Positions 48,844-61,934 of a DNA stretch of 64,000 nucleotides are shown here, one piece after another. Positions within the stretch are counted from its first letter, which is position 1. Each line of letters starts with the position of its first letter. Location of the stretch: assembly GCF_043290135.1 (NCBI RefSeq), contig NC_134701.1:4087001-4151000 (forward strand). Direction: 5' to 3'. Below the pieces are notes generated by a model. That model worked only from the letters and a program-made list of their open reading frames with translations, ran no database searches and was not told where the DNA came from. The DNA is from Rhipicephalus microplus. Its lineage: Eukaryota > Arthropoda > Arachnida > Ixodida > Ixodidae. Position numbers and translations under genes: made by a program.

Positions 48844-50066
48844 AGATATGAACCGCGCTAAAACCGCATTAAACAATGTCACTTAGTGAGATGCTGTGTT
48901 TTTCACCATTACAAGTCGGCAACTGCGATATCTAATGTGAAAGCGCAGGAAACCGTCGTAATCTCGTAGAAAACATTGTAAAGTAGCGAATAAAACGTTT
49001 TCTAACGATAGAAGTGCGAAGGTTCGGTTAGTTTGAGCTAGGTAGCGTCGTGAAACCACCAAAAACGATGTCATCTAACGAGATAGTGTTGTTTTATTGC
49101 GAGTACGAAACTGCGATAGGTGAAATATTGGGAAAGCACACAAAATGGCATGAACTAGCCAGATACTGCGTCTTGTGCCGTTACAAGTGCGAAACTGCTT
49201 TATTGTGATATTCTCGTTAAAGCGCATGCAAGTATTGTGAAACCTTAAAGAACGATGTCATTTAGCGAGATACAGCGTTCTGTACTGTAATAAGTTGGTG
49301 AGAAACTGTGAGGTCAAGCAAATATCGTAATTGTGAACGAAACAGTGTAATTGAGCGTCTTTAGATACAAGTGCGAATGTTAGGTTAGGTTGACATATCA
49401 ACCTTCGTAAAACCGCATTAAACAATGTCACTTAGTGAGATGTAGTGTTTTTCAACATTACAAGTCGGGAACTACGATATCTAATGTGAAAGCGCATGAA
49501 ACCGTCGTAATCTTGTAGAAAACGTTGTAAAGTGGCGAGTAAAACGTTTTCTAACGATAGAAGTGCGAAGGTTAGGTTAGGTTAGGTTAGTTTAAGCTAG
49601 GTAGCGTCGTGAAACTACCAAAAACAACGTCATCTAACGAGATAGTGTTGTTTTATTGCGAGTACGAAACTGCGATAGGTGAAATGTTGTGAAAGCACAC
49701 AAAACGGCATGAACAAGCCAAATGCTGCGTGTTGTACCGTTACAAGTGCGAAACTGCTATGTTGTGATATTCTCGTTAAAGCGCATGGAAGCATCGTGAA
49801 ACCTTAAAGAACGTTGTCATTTAGCGAGATACAGCGTTCTGTACTGCAATAAGTTGGTGAAAAACTGTGAGGTTATGCAAATATCCTAATTGTGAACTAA
49901 ACAGTGTAATAGAGCGTTTTTTAATACAAGTGCGAATGTTAGGTTAGGTTAAGATATGAACCGTCGTAAAACCGCATTAATCAATGTCACTTAGTGAGAT
50001 GCAGTGTTTTTCACCATTACAAGTCGGGAACTGCGATATCTAATGTGAAAGCGCTTGCAAACGTCG

Positions 50067-50219
50067 TTAGGTTAGGTTAGGTTAGGTTAGGTTACGTTAG
50101 GTTAGGTTAGGTTAGGTTTGGTTAGGTTAGGTTAGGTTAGGTTAGGTTAGGGTATGTTAGGTAAGGTTTGGTTAGGTTAGGTTAGGTTAGGTTGGTTTAG
50201 GTAAGGTTAGGTTAGGTTA
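50067..50219 (+). repeat. TTAGG array 34 (ggtttagg class, 153 bp)
   Basis: Counterpart of array 30 in the next 4.5-kb unit. Followed by 675 bp of satellite. Confidence 0.92.
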
Positions 50220-50894
50220 AGATATGAACCGCGCTAAAACCGCATTAAACAATGTCACTTAGTGAGATGCTGTGTTTTTCACCATTACAAGTCGGGAACT
50301 GCGATATCTAATGTGAAAGCGCATGAAACCGTCGTAATCTTGTAGAAAACATTGTAAAGTAGCGAATAAAACGTTTTCTAACCATAGAAGTGCGAAGGTT
50401 CGGTTAGTTTGAGTTATGTTAGTTTAAGCTAGGTAGCGTCGTGAAACCACCAAAAACGACGTCATCTAACAAGATAGTGTTGTTTTAATGCGAGTACGAA
50501 ACTGCGATAGGTAAAATGTTGTGAAAGCACACAAAACGGCATGAACAAGCCAAATACTGCGTGTTGTACCGTTACAAGTGCGAAACTGCTATGTTGTGAC
50601 ATTCTCGGTAAAGCGCATGCAAGTATCGTGAAACCTTAAAGAACGATGTCATTTAGCGAGATACAGCGTTCTGTACTGTAATAAGTTGGTGAGAAACTGT
50701 GAGGTCAAGCAAATATCGTAATTGTGAACGAAACAGTGTGAGCGTCTTTAGATACAAGTGCGAATGTTAGGTTAGGTTGACATATCAACCGTCGTAAAAC
50801 CGCATTAAACAATGTCACTTAGTGAGATGCAGTGTTTTTCACCATTACAAGTTGGGAACTGCGATATCTAATGTGAAAGCGCTTGCAAACGTCG

Positions 50895-51022
50895 TTAGGT
50901 TAGGTTAGGTTAGGTTAGGTTAGGTTACGTTAGGTTAGGTTTGGTTAGGTTAGGTTAGGTTAGGTTAGGTTAGGTTATGTTAGGTTAGGTTGGGTTAGGT
51001 TAGGTTAGGTTACGTTAGGTTA
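50895..51022 (+). repeat. TTAGG array 35 (short class, 128 bp)
   Basis: Counterpart of array 31, two units longer. Followed by 674 bp of satellite. Confidence 0.92.
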
Positions 51023-51696
51023 AGGTATGAACCGTCGTAAAACCGCAATAAACAATGTCACTTAGTGAGATGCAGTGTTTTTCACCTTTACAAGTTGGGA
51101 ACTGCGATATCTAATGTGAAAGCGCTTGAAACCGTCGTAATGTTGTAGAAAGCAATGTAAAGTAGCGAGTAAAACGTTTTCTAACGATAGAAGTGCGAAG
51201 GTTAGGTTAGGTTAGGTTAGTTTAAGCTAGGTAGCGTCGTGAAACTACCAAAAACGACGTCATCTAACGAGATAGTGTTGTTTTACTGCGAGTATTAAAC
51301 TGCGATAGGTGAAATGTTGTGAATGCACACAAAACGGCATGAACAAGCCAAATACTGCGTGTTCTACCGTTACAAGTGCGAAACTGCTATATTGTGATAT
51401 TGTCGTTAAAGCGCATGTAAGCATCGTGAAACCTTAAAGAACAATGTCATTTAGCGAGATACAGCGTTCTGTACTGCAATAAGTTGGTGAAAAACTGTGA
51501 GGTTATGCAAATATCGTAATTGTGAACGAAACAGTGTAATAGAGCGTTTTTCAATACAAGTACGAATGTTAGGTTAGGTTAAGATATGAACCGTCGTAAA
51601 ACCGCATTAAACAATGTCACTTAGTGAGATGCAGTGTTTTTCACCATTACAAGTTGGGAACTGCGATATCTAATGTGAAAGCGCTTGCAAACGTCG

Positions 51697-51814
51697 TTAG
51701 GTTAGGTTAGGTTAGGTTAGGTTAGGTTACGTTAGGTTAGGTTTGGTTAGGTTAGGTTAGGTTAGGTTATGTTAGGTTAGGTTGGGTTAGGTTAGGTTAG
51801 GTTACGTTAGGTTA
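51697..51814 (+). repeat. TTAGG array 36 (short class, 118 bp)
   Basis: Counterpart of array 32. Followed by 1238 bp of satellite. Confidence 0.92.
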
Positions 51815-53052
51815 AGGTATGAACCGTCGTAAAACCGCAATAAACAATGTCACTTAGTGAGATGCAGTGTTTTTCACCATTACAAGTTGGGAACTGCGAT
51901 ATCTAATGTGAAAGCGCTTGAAACCGTCGTAATGTTGTAGAAAGCAATGTAAAGTAGCGAGTAAAACGTTTTCTAACGATAGAAGTGCGAAGGTTATGTT
52001 AGGTTGAGTTATGTTAGTTTAAGCTAGGTATCGTCGTGAAACCACCAAAAACGACGTCATCTAACGAGATAGTGTTGTTTTATTGCGAGTACGAAACTGC
52101 GATAGGTAAAATGTTGTGAAAGCACACAAAACGGCATGAACAAGCCAAATACTGCGTGTTGTACCGTTACAAGTGCGAAAGTGCTATGTTGTGACATTCT
52201 CGGTAAAGCGCATGCAAGTATCGTGAAACCTTAAAGAACGATGTCATTTAGCGAGATACAGCGTTCTGTACTGTAATAAGTTGGTGAGAAACTGTGAGGT
52301 CAAGCAAATATCGTAATTGTGAACGAAACAGTGTAATTGAGCGTCTTTAGATACAAGTGCGAATGTTAGGTTAGGTTGACATATCAACCGTCGTAAAACC
52401 GCATTAAACAATGTCACTTAGTGAGATGTAGTGTTTTTCAACATTACAAGTCGGGAACTACAATATCTAATGTGAAAGCGCATGAAACCGTCGTAATCTT
52501 GTAGAAAACATTGTAAACTGGCGAGTAAAACGTTTTCTAACGATAGAAGTGCGAAGGTTAGGTTAGGTTAGGTTAGTTTAAGCTAGGTAGCGTCGTGAAA
52601 CTACCAAAAACGACGTCATCTAACGAGATAGTGTTGTTTTATAGCTAGTATTAAACTGCGATAGGTGAAATGTTGTGAAAGCACACAAAACGGCATGAAC
52701 AAGCCAAATACTGCGTGTTCTACCGTTACAAGTGCGAAACTGCTATATTGTGATATTCTCGTTAAAGCGCATGCAAGCATCGTGAAACCTTAAAGAACAA
52801 TGTCATTTAGCGAGATACAGCGTTCTGTACTGCAATAAGTTGGTGAAAAACTGTGAGGTTATGCAAATATCGTAATTGTGAACAAAACAGTGTAATAGAG
52901 CGTTTTTAGATACAAGTGCGAATGTTAGGTTAGGTTAAGATATGAACCGTCGTAAAACCACATTAAACAATGTCCATTACTGAGATGCAGTGTTTTTCAC
53001 CATTAAAAGTGGGGAACTGCGATATTTAATGTGAAAGCGCTTGCAACCGTCG

Positions 53053-53330
53053 TTAGGTTAGGTTAGGTTAGGTTAGGTTAGTTTTGGTTAGGTTAGGTTA
53101 GGTTAGGTTAGGTTAGATTAGGTTAGGTTGGGTTGAGTTGGGTTAGGTTAGGTTAGGTTAGGTTAGGTTACGTTTGGTTAGGTTAGGTTAGGTTAGGTTA
53201 GGTTACGTTAGGTTAGGTTAGGTTAGGTTTGGTTAGGTTAGGTTAGGTTAGGTTAGGTTAGGGTATCTTAGGTACGGTTTGGTTAGGTTAGGTTAGGTTA
53301 GGTTGGTTTAGGTAAGGTTAGGTTAGGTTA
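53053..53330 (+). repeat. TTAGG array 37 (ttagttttgg class, 278 bp)
   Basis: Counterpart of array 33, shorter by six units. Followed by 1223 bp of satellite. Confidence 0.92.
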
Positions 53331-54553
53331 AGATATGAACCGCGCTAAAACCGCATTAAACAATGTCACTTAGTGAGATGCTGTGTTTTTCACCATTACA
53401 AGTCGGCAACTGCGATATCTAATGTGAAAGCGCAGGAAACCGTCGTAATCTCGTAGAAAACATTGTAAAGTAGCGAATAAAACGTTTTCTAACGATAGAA
53501 GTGCGAAGGTTCGGTTAGTTTGAGCTAGGTAGCGTCGTGAAACCACCAAAAACGATGTCATCTAACGAGATAGTGTTGTTTTATTGCGAGTACGAAACTG
53601 CGATAGGTGAAATATTGGGAAAGCACACAAAATGGCATGAACTAGCCAGATACTGCGTCTTGTGCCGTTACAAGTGCGAAACTGCTTTATTGTGATATTC
53701 TCGTTAAAGCGCATGCAAGTATTGTGAAACCTTAAAGAACGATGTCATTTAGCGAGATACAGCGTTCTGTACTGTAATAAGTTGGTGAGAAACTGTGAGG
53801 TCAAGCAAATATCGTAATTGTGAACGAAACAGTGTAATTGAGCGTCTTTAGATACAAGTGCGAATGTTAGGTTAGGTTGACATATCAACCGTCGTAAAAC
53901 CGCATTAAACAATGTCACTTAGTGAGATGTAGTGTTTTTCAACATTACAAGTCGGGAACTACGATATCTAAAGTGAAAGCGCATGAAACCGTCGTAATCT
54001 TGTAGAAAACATTGTAAAGTTGCGAGTAAAACGTTTTCTAACGATAGAAGTGCGAAGGTTAGGTTAGGTTAGGTTAGTTTAAGCTAGGTAGCGTCATGAA
54101 ACTACCAAAAACGACGTCATCTAACGAGATAGTGTTGTTTTATTGCGAGTACGAAACTGCGATAGGTGAAATGTTGTGAAAGCACACAAAACGGCATGAA
54201 CAAGCCAAATACTGCGTGTTGTACCGTTACAAGTGCGAAACTGCTATGTTGTGATATTCTCGTTAAAGCGCATGGAAGCATCGTGAAACCTTAAAGAACG
54301 TTGTCATTTAGCGAGATACAGCGTTCTGTACTGCAATAAGTTGGTGAAAAACTGTGAGGTTATGCAAATATCCTAATTGTGAACTAAACAGTGTAATAGA
54401 GCGTTTTTTAATACAAGTGCGAATGTTAGGTTAGGTTAAGATATGAACCGTCGTAAAACCGCATTAATCAATGTCACTTAGTGAGATGCAGTGTTTTTCA
54501 CCATTACAAGTCGGGAACTGCGATATCTAATGTGAAAGCGCTTGCAAACGTCG

Positions 54554-54711
54554 TTAGGTTAGGTTAGGTTAGGTTAGGTTAGGTTACGTTAGGTTAGGTT
54601 AGGTTAGGTTTGGTTAGGTTAGGTTAGGTTAGGTTAGGTTAGGGTATGTTAGGTAAGGTTTGGTTAGGTTAGGTTAGGTTAGGTTGGTTTAGGTAAGGTT
54701 AGGTTAGGTTA
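54554..54711 (+). repeat. TTAGG array 38 (ggtttagg class, 158 bp)
   Basis: Counterpart of array 34. Followed by only one 674-bp interval before array 39, because this unit has lost an interval plus a short array. Confidence 0.92.
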
Positions 54712-55385
54712 AGATATGAACCGCGCTAAAACCGCATTAAACAATGTCACTTAGTGAGATGCTGTCTTTTTCACCATTACAAGTTGGGAACTGCGATATC
54801 TAATGTGAAAGCGCTTGAAACCGTCGTAATGTTGTAGAAAGCAATGTAAAGTAGCGAGTAAAACGTTTTCTAACGATAGAAGTGCGAAGGTTAGGTTAGG
54901 TTAGGTTAGTTTAAGCTAGGTAGCGTCGTGAAACTACCAAAAACGACGTCATCTAACGAGATAGTGTTGTTTTACTGCGAGTATTAAACTGCGATAGGTG
55001 AAATGTTGTGAATGCACACAAAACGGCATGAACAAGCCAAATACTGCGTGTTCTACCGTTACAAGTGCGAAACTGCTATATTGTGATATTGTCGTTAAAG
55101 CGCATGTAAGCATCGTGAAACCTTAAAGAACAATGTCATTTAGCGAGATACAGCGTTCTGTACTGCAATAAGTTGGTGAAAAACTGTGAGGTTATGCAAA
55201 TATCGTAATTGTGAACGAAACAGTGTAATAGAGCGTTTTTCAATACAAGTACGAATGTTAGGTTAGGTTAAGATATGAACCGTCGTAAAACCGCATTAAA
55301 CAATGTCACTTAGTGAGATGCAGTGTTTTTCACCATTACAAGTTGGGAACTGCGATATCTAATGTGAAAGCGCTTGCAAACGTCG

Positions 55386-55503
55386 TTAGGTTAGGTTAGG
55401 TTAGGTTAGGTTAGGTTACGTTAGGTTAGGTTTGGTTAGGTTAGGTTAGGTTAGGTTATGTTAGGTTAGGTTGGGTTAGGTTAGGTTAGGTTACGTTAGG
55501 TTA
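55386..55503 (+). repeat. TTAGG array 39 (short class, 118 bp)
   Basis: Counterpart of array 36; the counterpart of array 35 is missing. Followed by 1238 bp of satellite. Confidence 0.92.
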
Positions 55504-56741
55504 AGGTATGAACCGTCGTAAAACCGCAATAAACAATGTCACTTAGTGAGATGCAGTGTTTTTCACCTTTACAAGTTGGGAACTGCGATATCTAATGTGA
55601 AAGCGCTTGAAACCGTCGTAATGTTGTAGAAAGCAATGTAAAGTAGCGAGTAAAACGTTTTCTAACGATAGAAGTGCGAAGGTTATGTTAGGTTGAGTTA
55701 TGTTAGTTTAAGCTAGGTATCGTCGTGAAACCACCAAAAACGACGTCATCTAACGAGATAGTGTTGTTTTATTGCGAGTACGAAACTGCGATAGGTAAAA
55801 TGTTGTGAAAGCACACAAAACGGCATGAACAAGCCAAATACTGCGTGTTGTACCGTTACAAGTGCGAAAGTGCTATGTTGTGACATTCTCGGTAAAGCGC
55901 ATGCAAGTATCGTGAAACCTTAAAGAACGATGTCATTTAGCGAGATACAGCGTTCTGTACTGTAATAAGTTGGTGAGAAACTGTGAGGTCAAGCAAATAT
56001 CGTAATTGTGAACGAAACAGTGTAATTGAGCGTCTTTAGATACAAGTGCGAATGTTAGGTTAGGTTGACATATCAACCGTCGTAAAACCGCATTAAACAA
56101 TGTCACTTAGTGAGATGTAGTGTTTTTCAACATTACAAGTTGGGAACTACAATATCTAATGTGAAAGCGCATGAAACCGTCGTAATCTTGTAGAAAACAT
56201 TGTAAACTGGCGAGTAAAACGTTTTCTAACGATAGAAGTGCGAAGGTTAGGTTAGGTTAGGTTAGTTTAAGCTAGGTAGCGTCGTGAAACTACCAAAAAC
56301 GACGTCATCTAACGAGATAGTGTTGTTTTATAGCTAGTATTAAACTGCGATAGGTGAAATGTTGTGAAAGCACACAAAACGGCATGAACAAGCCAAATAC
56401 TGCGTGTTCTACCGTTACAAGTGCGAAACTGCTATATTGTGATATTCTCGTTAAAGCGCATGCAAGCATCGTGAAACCTTAAAGAACAATGTCATTTAGC
56501 GAGATACAGCGTTCTGTACTGCAATAAGTTGGTGAAAAACTGTGAGGTTATGCAAATATCGTAATTGTGAACAAAACAGTGTAATAGAGCGTTTTTAGAT
56601 ACAAGTGCGAATGTTAGGTTAGGTTAAGATATGAACCGTCGTAAAACCGCATTAAACAATGTCCATTACTGAGATGCAGTGTTTTTCACCATTAAAAGTG
56701 GGGAACTGCGATATTTAATGTGAAAGCGCTTGCAACCGTCG

Positions 56742-57049
56742 TTAGGTTAGGTTAGGTTAGGTTAGGTTAGTTTTGGTTAGGTTAGGTTAGGTTAGGTTAG
56801 GTTAGATTAGGTTAGGTTGGGTTGAGTTGGGTTAGGTTAGGTTAGGTTAGGTTAGGTTGGGTTAGGTTAGGTTAGGTTAGGTTAGGTTACGTTTGGTTAG
56901 GTTAGGTTAGGTTAGGTTAGGTTACGTTAGGTTAGGTTAGGTAAGGTTTGGTTAGGTTAGGTTAGGTTAGGTTAGGTTAGGGTATCTTAGGTACGGTTTG
57001 GTTAGGTTAGGTTAGGTTAGGTTGGTTTAGGTAAGGTTAGGTTAGGTTA
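56742..57049 (+). repeat. TTAGG array 40 (ttagttttgg class, 308 bp)
   Basis: Counterpart of array 37. Contains a private ggtaaggtttgg variant near 56941. Followed by 1223 bp of satellite. Confidence 0.92.
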
Positions 57050-58272
57050 AGATATGAACCGCGCTAAAACCGCATTAAACAATGTCACTTAGTGAGATGC
57101 TGTGTTTTTCACCATTACAAGTCGGCAACTGCGATATCTAATGTGAAAGCGCAGGAAACCGTCGTAATCTCGTAGAAAACATTGTAAAGTAGCGAATAAA
57201 ACGTTTTCTAACGATAGAAGTGCGAAGGTTCGGTTAGTTTGAGCTAGGTAGCGTCGTGAAACCACCAAAAACGATGTAATCTAACGAGATAGTGTTGTTT
57301 TATTGCGAGTACGAAACTGCGATAGGTGAAATATTGGGAAAGCACACAAAATGGCATGAACTAGCCAGATACTGCGTCTTGTGCCGTTACAAGTGCGAAA
57401 CTGCTTTATTGTGATATTCTCGTTAAAGCGCATGCAAGTATTGTGAAACCTTAAAGAACGATGTCATTTAGCGAGATACAGCGTTCTGTACTGTAATAAG
57501 TTGGTGAGAAACTGTGAGGTCAAGCAAATATCGTAATTGTGAACGAAACAGTGTAATTGAGCGTCTTTAGATACAAGTGCGAATGTTAGGTTAGGTTGAC
57601 ATATCAACCTTCGTAAAACCGCATTAAACAATGTCACTTAGTGAGATGTAGTGTTTTTCAACATTACAAGTCGGGAACTACGATATCTAATGTGAAAGCG
57701 CATGAAACCGTCGTAATCTTGTAGAAAACGTTGTAAAGTGGCGAGTAAAACGTTTTCTAACGATAGAAGTGCGAAGGTTAGGTTAGGTTAGGTTAGTTTA
57801 AGCTAGGTAGCGTCGTGAAACTACCAAAAACAACGTCATCTAACGAGATAGTGTTGTTTTATTGCGAGTACGAAACTGCGATAGGTGAAATGTTGTGAAA
57901 GCACACAAAACGGCATGAACAAGCCAAATACTGCGTGTTGTACCGTTACAAGTGCGAAACTGCTATGTTGTGATATTCTCGTTAAAGCGCATGGAAGCAT
58001 CGTGAAACCTTAAAGAACGTTGTCATTTAGCGAGATACAGGGTTCTGTACTGCAATAAGTTGGTGAAAAACTGTGAGGTTATGCAAATATCCTAATTGTG
58101 AACTAAACAGTGTAATAGAGCGTTTTTTATTACAAGTGCGAATGTTAGGTTAGGTTAAGATATGAACCGTCGTAAAACCGCATTAATCAATGTCACTTAG
58201 TGAGATGCAGTGTTTTTCACCATTACAAGTCGGGAACTGCGATATCTAATGTGAAAGCGCTTGCAAACGTCG

Positions 58273-58430
58273 TTAGGTTAGGTTAGGTTAGGTTAGGTTA
58301 GGTTACGTTAGGTTAGGTTAGGTTAGGTTTGGTTAGGTTAGGTTAGGTTAGGTTAGGTTAGGGTATGTTAGGTAAGGTTTGGTTAGGTTAGGTTAGGTTA
58401 GGTTGGTTTAGGTAAGGTTAGGTTAGGTTA
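58273..58430 (+). repeat. TTAGG array 41 (ggtttagg class, 158 bp)
   Basis: Counterpart of array 38. Followed by 675 bp of satellite. Confidence 0.92.
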
Positions 58431-59105
58431 AGATATGAACCGCGCTAAAACCGCATTAAACAATGTCACTTAGTGAGATGCTGTGTTTTTCACCATTACA
58501 AGTCGGGAACTGCGATATCTAATGTGAAAGCGCATGAAACCGTCGTAATCTTGTAGAAAACATTGTAAAGTAGCGAATAAAACGTTTTCTAACCATAGAA
58601 GTGCGAAGGTTCGGTTAGTTTGAGTTATGTTAGTTTAAGCTAGGTAGCGTCGTGAAACCACCAAAAACGACGTCATCTAACAAGATAGTGTTGTTTTAAT
58701 GCGAGTACGAAACTGCGATAGGTAAAATGTTGTGAAAGCACACAAAACGGCATGAACAAGCCAAATACTGCGTGTTGTACCGTTACAAGTGCGAAACTGC
58801 TATGTTGTGACATTCTCGGTAAAGCGCATGCAAGTATCGTGAAACCTTAAAGAACGATGTCATTTAGCGAGATACAGCGTTCTGTACTGTAATAAGTTGG
58901 TGAGAAACTGTGAGGTCAAGCAAATATCGTAATTGTGAACGAAACAGTGTGAGCGTCTTTAGATACAAGTGCGAATGTTAGGTTAGGTTGACATATCAAC
59001 CGTCGTAAAACCGCATTAAACAATGTCACTTAGTGAGATGCAGTGTTTTTCACCATTACAAGTTGGGAACTGCGATATCTAATGTGAAAGCGCTTGCAAA
59101 CGTCG

Positions 59106-59223
59106 TTAGGTTAGGTTAGGTTAGGTTAGGTTAGGTTACGTTAGGTTAGGTTTGGTTAGGTTAGGTTAGGTTAGGTTATGTTAGGTTAGGTTGGGTTAGG
59201 TTAGGTTAGGTTACGTTAGGTTA
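59106..59223 (+). repeat. TTAGG array 42 (short class, 118 bp)
   Basis: Counterpart of array 35. Followed by 674 bp of satellite. Confidence 0.92.
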
Positions 59224-59897
59224 AGGTATGAACCGTCGTAAAACCGCAATAAACAATGTCACTTAGTGAGATGCAGTGTTTTTCACCTTTACAAGTTGGG
59301 AACTGCGATATCTAATGTGAAAGCGCTTGAAACCGTCGTAATGTTGTAGAAAGCAATGTAAAGTAGCGAGTAAAACGTTTTCTAACGATAGAAGTGCGAA
59401 GGTTAGGTTAGGTTAGGTTAGTTTAAGCTAGGTAGCGTCGTGAAACTACCAAAAACGACGTCGTCTAACGAGATAGTGTTGTTTTACTGCGAGTATTAAA
59501 CTGCGATAGGTGAAATGTTGTGAATGCACACAAAACGGCATGAACAAGCCAAATACTGCGTGTTCTACCGTTACAAGTGCGAAACTGCTATATTGTGATA
59601 TTGTCGTTAAAGCGCATGTAAGCATCGTGAAACCTTAAAGAACAATGTCATTTAGCGAGATACAGCGTTCTGTACTGCAATAAGTTGGTGAAAAACTGTG
59701 AGGTTATGCAAATATCGTAATTGTGAACGAAACAGTGTAATAGAGCGTTTTTCAATACAAGTACGAATGTTAGGTTAGGTTAAGATATGAACCGTCGTAA
59801 AACCGCATTAAACAATGTCACTTAGTGAGATGCAGTGTTTTTCACCATTACAAGTTGGGAACTGCGATATCTAATGTGAAAGCGCTTGCAAACGTCG

Positions 59898-60015
59898 TTA
59901 GGTTAGGTTAGGTTAGGTTAGGTTAGGTTACGTTAGGTTAGGTTTGGTTAGGTTAGGTTAGGTTAGGTTATGTTAGGTTAGGTTGGGTTAGGTTAGGTTA
60001 GGTTACGTTAGGTTA
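59898..60015 (+). repeat. TTAGG array 43 (short class, 118 bp)
   Basis: Counterpart of array 36. Followed by 1238 bp of satellite. Confidence 0.92.
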
Positions 60016-61253
60016 AGGTATGAACCGTCGTAAAACCGCAATAAACAATGTCACTTAGTGAGATGCAGTGTTTTTCACCTTTACAAGTTGGGAACTGCGA
60101 TATCTAATGTGAAAACGCTTGAAACCGTCGTAATGTTGTAGAAAGCAATGTAAAGTAGCGAGTAAAACGTTTTCTAACGATAGAAGTGCGAAGGTTATGT
60201 TAGGTTGAGTTATGTTAGTTTAAGCTAGGTATCGTCGTGAAACCACCAAAAACGACGTCATCTAACGAGATAGTGTTGTTTTATTGCGAGTACGAAACTG
60301 CGATAGGTAAAATGTTGTGAAAGCACACAAAACGGCATGAACAAGCCAAATACTGCGTGTTGTACCGTTACAAGTGCGAAAGTGCTATGTTGTGACATTC
60401 TCGGTAAAGCGCATGCAAGTATCGTGAAACCTTAAAGAACGATGTCATTTAGCGAGATACAGCGTTCTGTACTGTAATAAGTTGGTGAGAAACTGTGAGG
60501 TCAAGCAAATATCGTAATTGTGAACGAAACAGTGTAATTGAGCGTCTTTAGATACAAGTGCGAATGTTAGGTTAGGTTGACATATCAACCGTCGTAAAAC
60601 CGCATTAAACAATGTCACTTAGTGAGATGTAGTGTTTTTCAACATTACAAGTCGAGAACTACGATATCTAATGTGAAAGCGCATGAAACCGTCGTAATCT
60701 TGTAGAAAACATTGTAAAGTGGCGAGTAAAACGTTTTCTAACGATAGAAGTGCGAAGGTTAGGTTAGGTTAGGTTAGTTTAAGCTAGGTAGCGTCGTGAA
60801 ACTACCAAAAACGACGTCATCTAACGAGATAGTGTTGTTTTATAGCTAGTATTAAACTGCGATAGGTGAAATGTTGTGAAAGCACACAAAACGGCATGAA
60901 CAAGCCAAATACTGCGTGTTCTACCGTTACAAGTGCGAAACTGCTATATTGTGATATTCTCGTTAAAGCGCATGCAAGCATCGTGAAACCTTAAAGAACA
61001 ATGTCATTTAGCGAGATACAGCGTTCTGTACTGCAATAAGTTGGTGAAAAACTGTGAGGTTATGCAAATATCGTAATTGTGAACAAAACAGTGTAATAGA
61101 GCGTTTTTAGATACAAGTGCGAATGTTAGGTTAGGTTAAGATATGAACCGTCGTAAAACCGCATTAAACAATGTCCATTACTGAGATGCAGTGTTTTTCA
61201 CCATTAAAAGTGGGGAACTGCGATATTTAATGTGAAAGCGCTTGCAACCGTCG

Positions 61254-61551
61254 TTAGGTTAGGTTAGGTTAGGTTAGGTTAGTTTTGGTTAGGTTAGGTT
61301 AGGTTAGGTTAGGTTAGATTAGGTTAGGTTGGGTTGAGTTGGGTTAGGTTAGGTTAGGTTAGGTTAGGTTGGGTTAGGTTAGGTTAGGTTAGGTTACGTT
61401 TGGTTAGGTTAGGTTAGGTTAGGTTACGTTAGGTTAGGTTAGGTTAGGTTTGGTTAGGTTAGGTTAGGTTAGGTTAGGTTAGGGTATGTTAGGTACGGTT
61501 TGGTTAGGTTAGGTTAGGTTAGGTTGGTTTAGGTAAGGTTAGGTTAGGTTA
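61254..61551 (+). repeat. TTAGG array 44 (ttagttttgg class, 298 bp)
   Basis: Carries ggtatgttaggtacgg, as array 27 does, not the ggtatctt form of arrays 33, 37 and 40. Followed by the longest interval, 2338 bp (n=4). Confidence 0.92.
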
Positions 61552-61934
61552 AGATATGAACCGCGCTAAAACCGCATTAAACAATGTCACTTAGTGAGAT
61601 GCTGTGTTTTTCACCATTACAAGTCGGCAACTGCGATATCTAATGTGAAAGCGCATGAAACCGTCGTAATCTCGTAGAAAACATTGTAAAGTAGCGAATA
61701 AAACGTTTTCTAACGATAGAAGTGCGAAGGTTCGGTTAGTTTGAGCTAGGTAGCGTCGTGAAACCACCAAAAACGATGTCATCTAACGAGATAGTGTTGT
61801 TTTATTGCGAGTACGAAACTGCGATAGGTGAAATATTGGGAAAGCACACAAAATGGCATGAACTAGCCAGATACTTCGTCTTGTGCCGTTACAAGTGCGA
61901 AACTGCTTTATTGTGATATTCTCGTTAAAGCGCA

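Larger units (their letters stand above)
45387..49892. repeat. 4.5-kb higher-order unit, copy 1
   Basis: A 4506-bp unit counted from the private variant gaactaaacag. It contains arrays 30 to 33 and the tags gtgtgagcgtc (loss of aatt-like bases near 46229) and ggcaactgcg. The same order of arrays and tags follows in the next units. Confidence 0.82.
49893..54380. repeat. 4.5-kb higher-order unit, copy 2
   Basis: A 4488-bp tandem copy holding arrays 34 to 37. It differs from copy 1 mostly by whole TTAGG units. Confidence 0.82.
54381..58099. repeat. 4.5-kb higher-order unit, copy 3, shortened to 3.72 kb
   Basis: A 3719-bp copy holding arrays 38 to 40. It lacks about 0.8 kb: one satellite interval, one short array and the gtgtgagcgtc tag. 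The junction is near 54770-54790, where an M2 start with gatgctgtc continues as the gttgggaac/gcgcttgaaacc form. Confidence 0.82.
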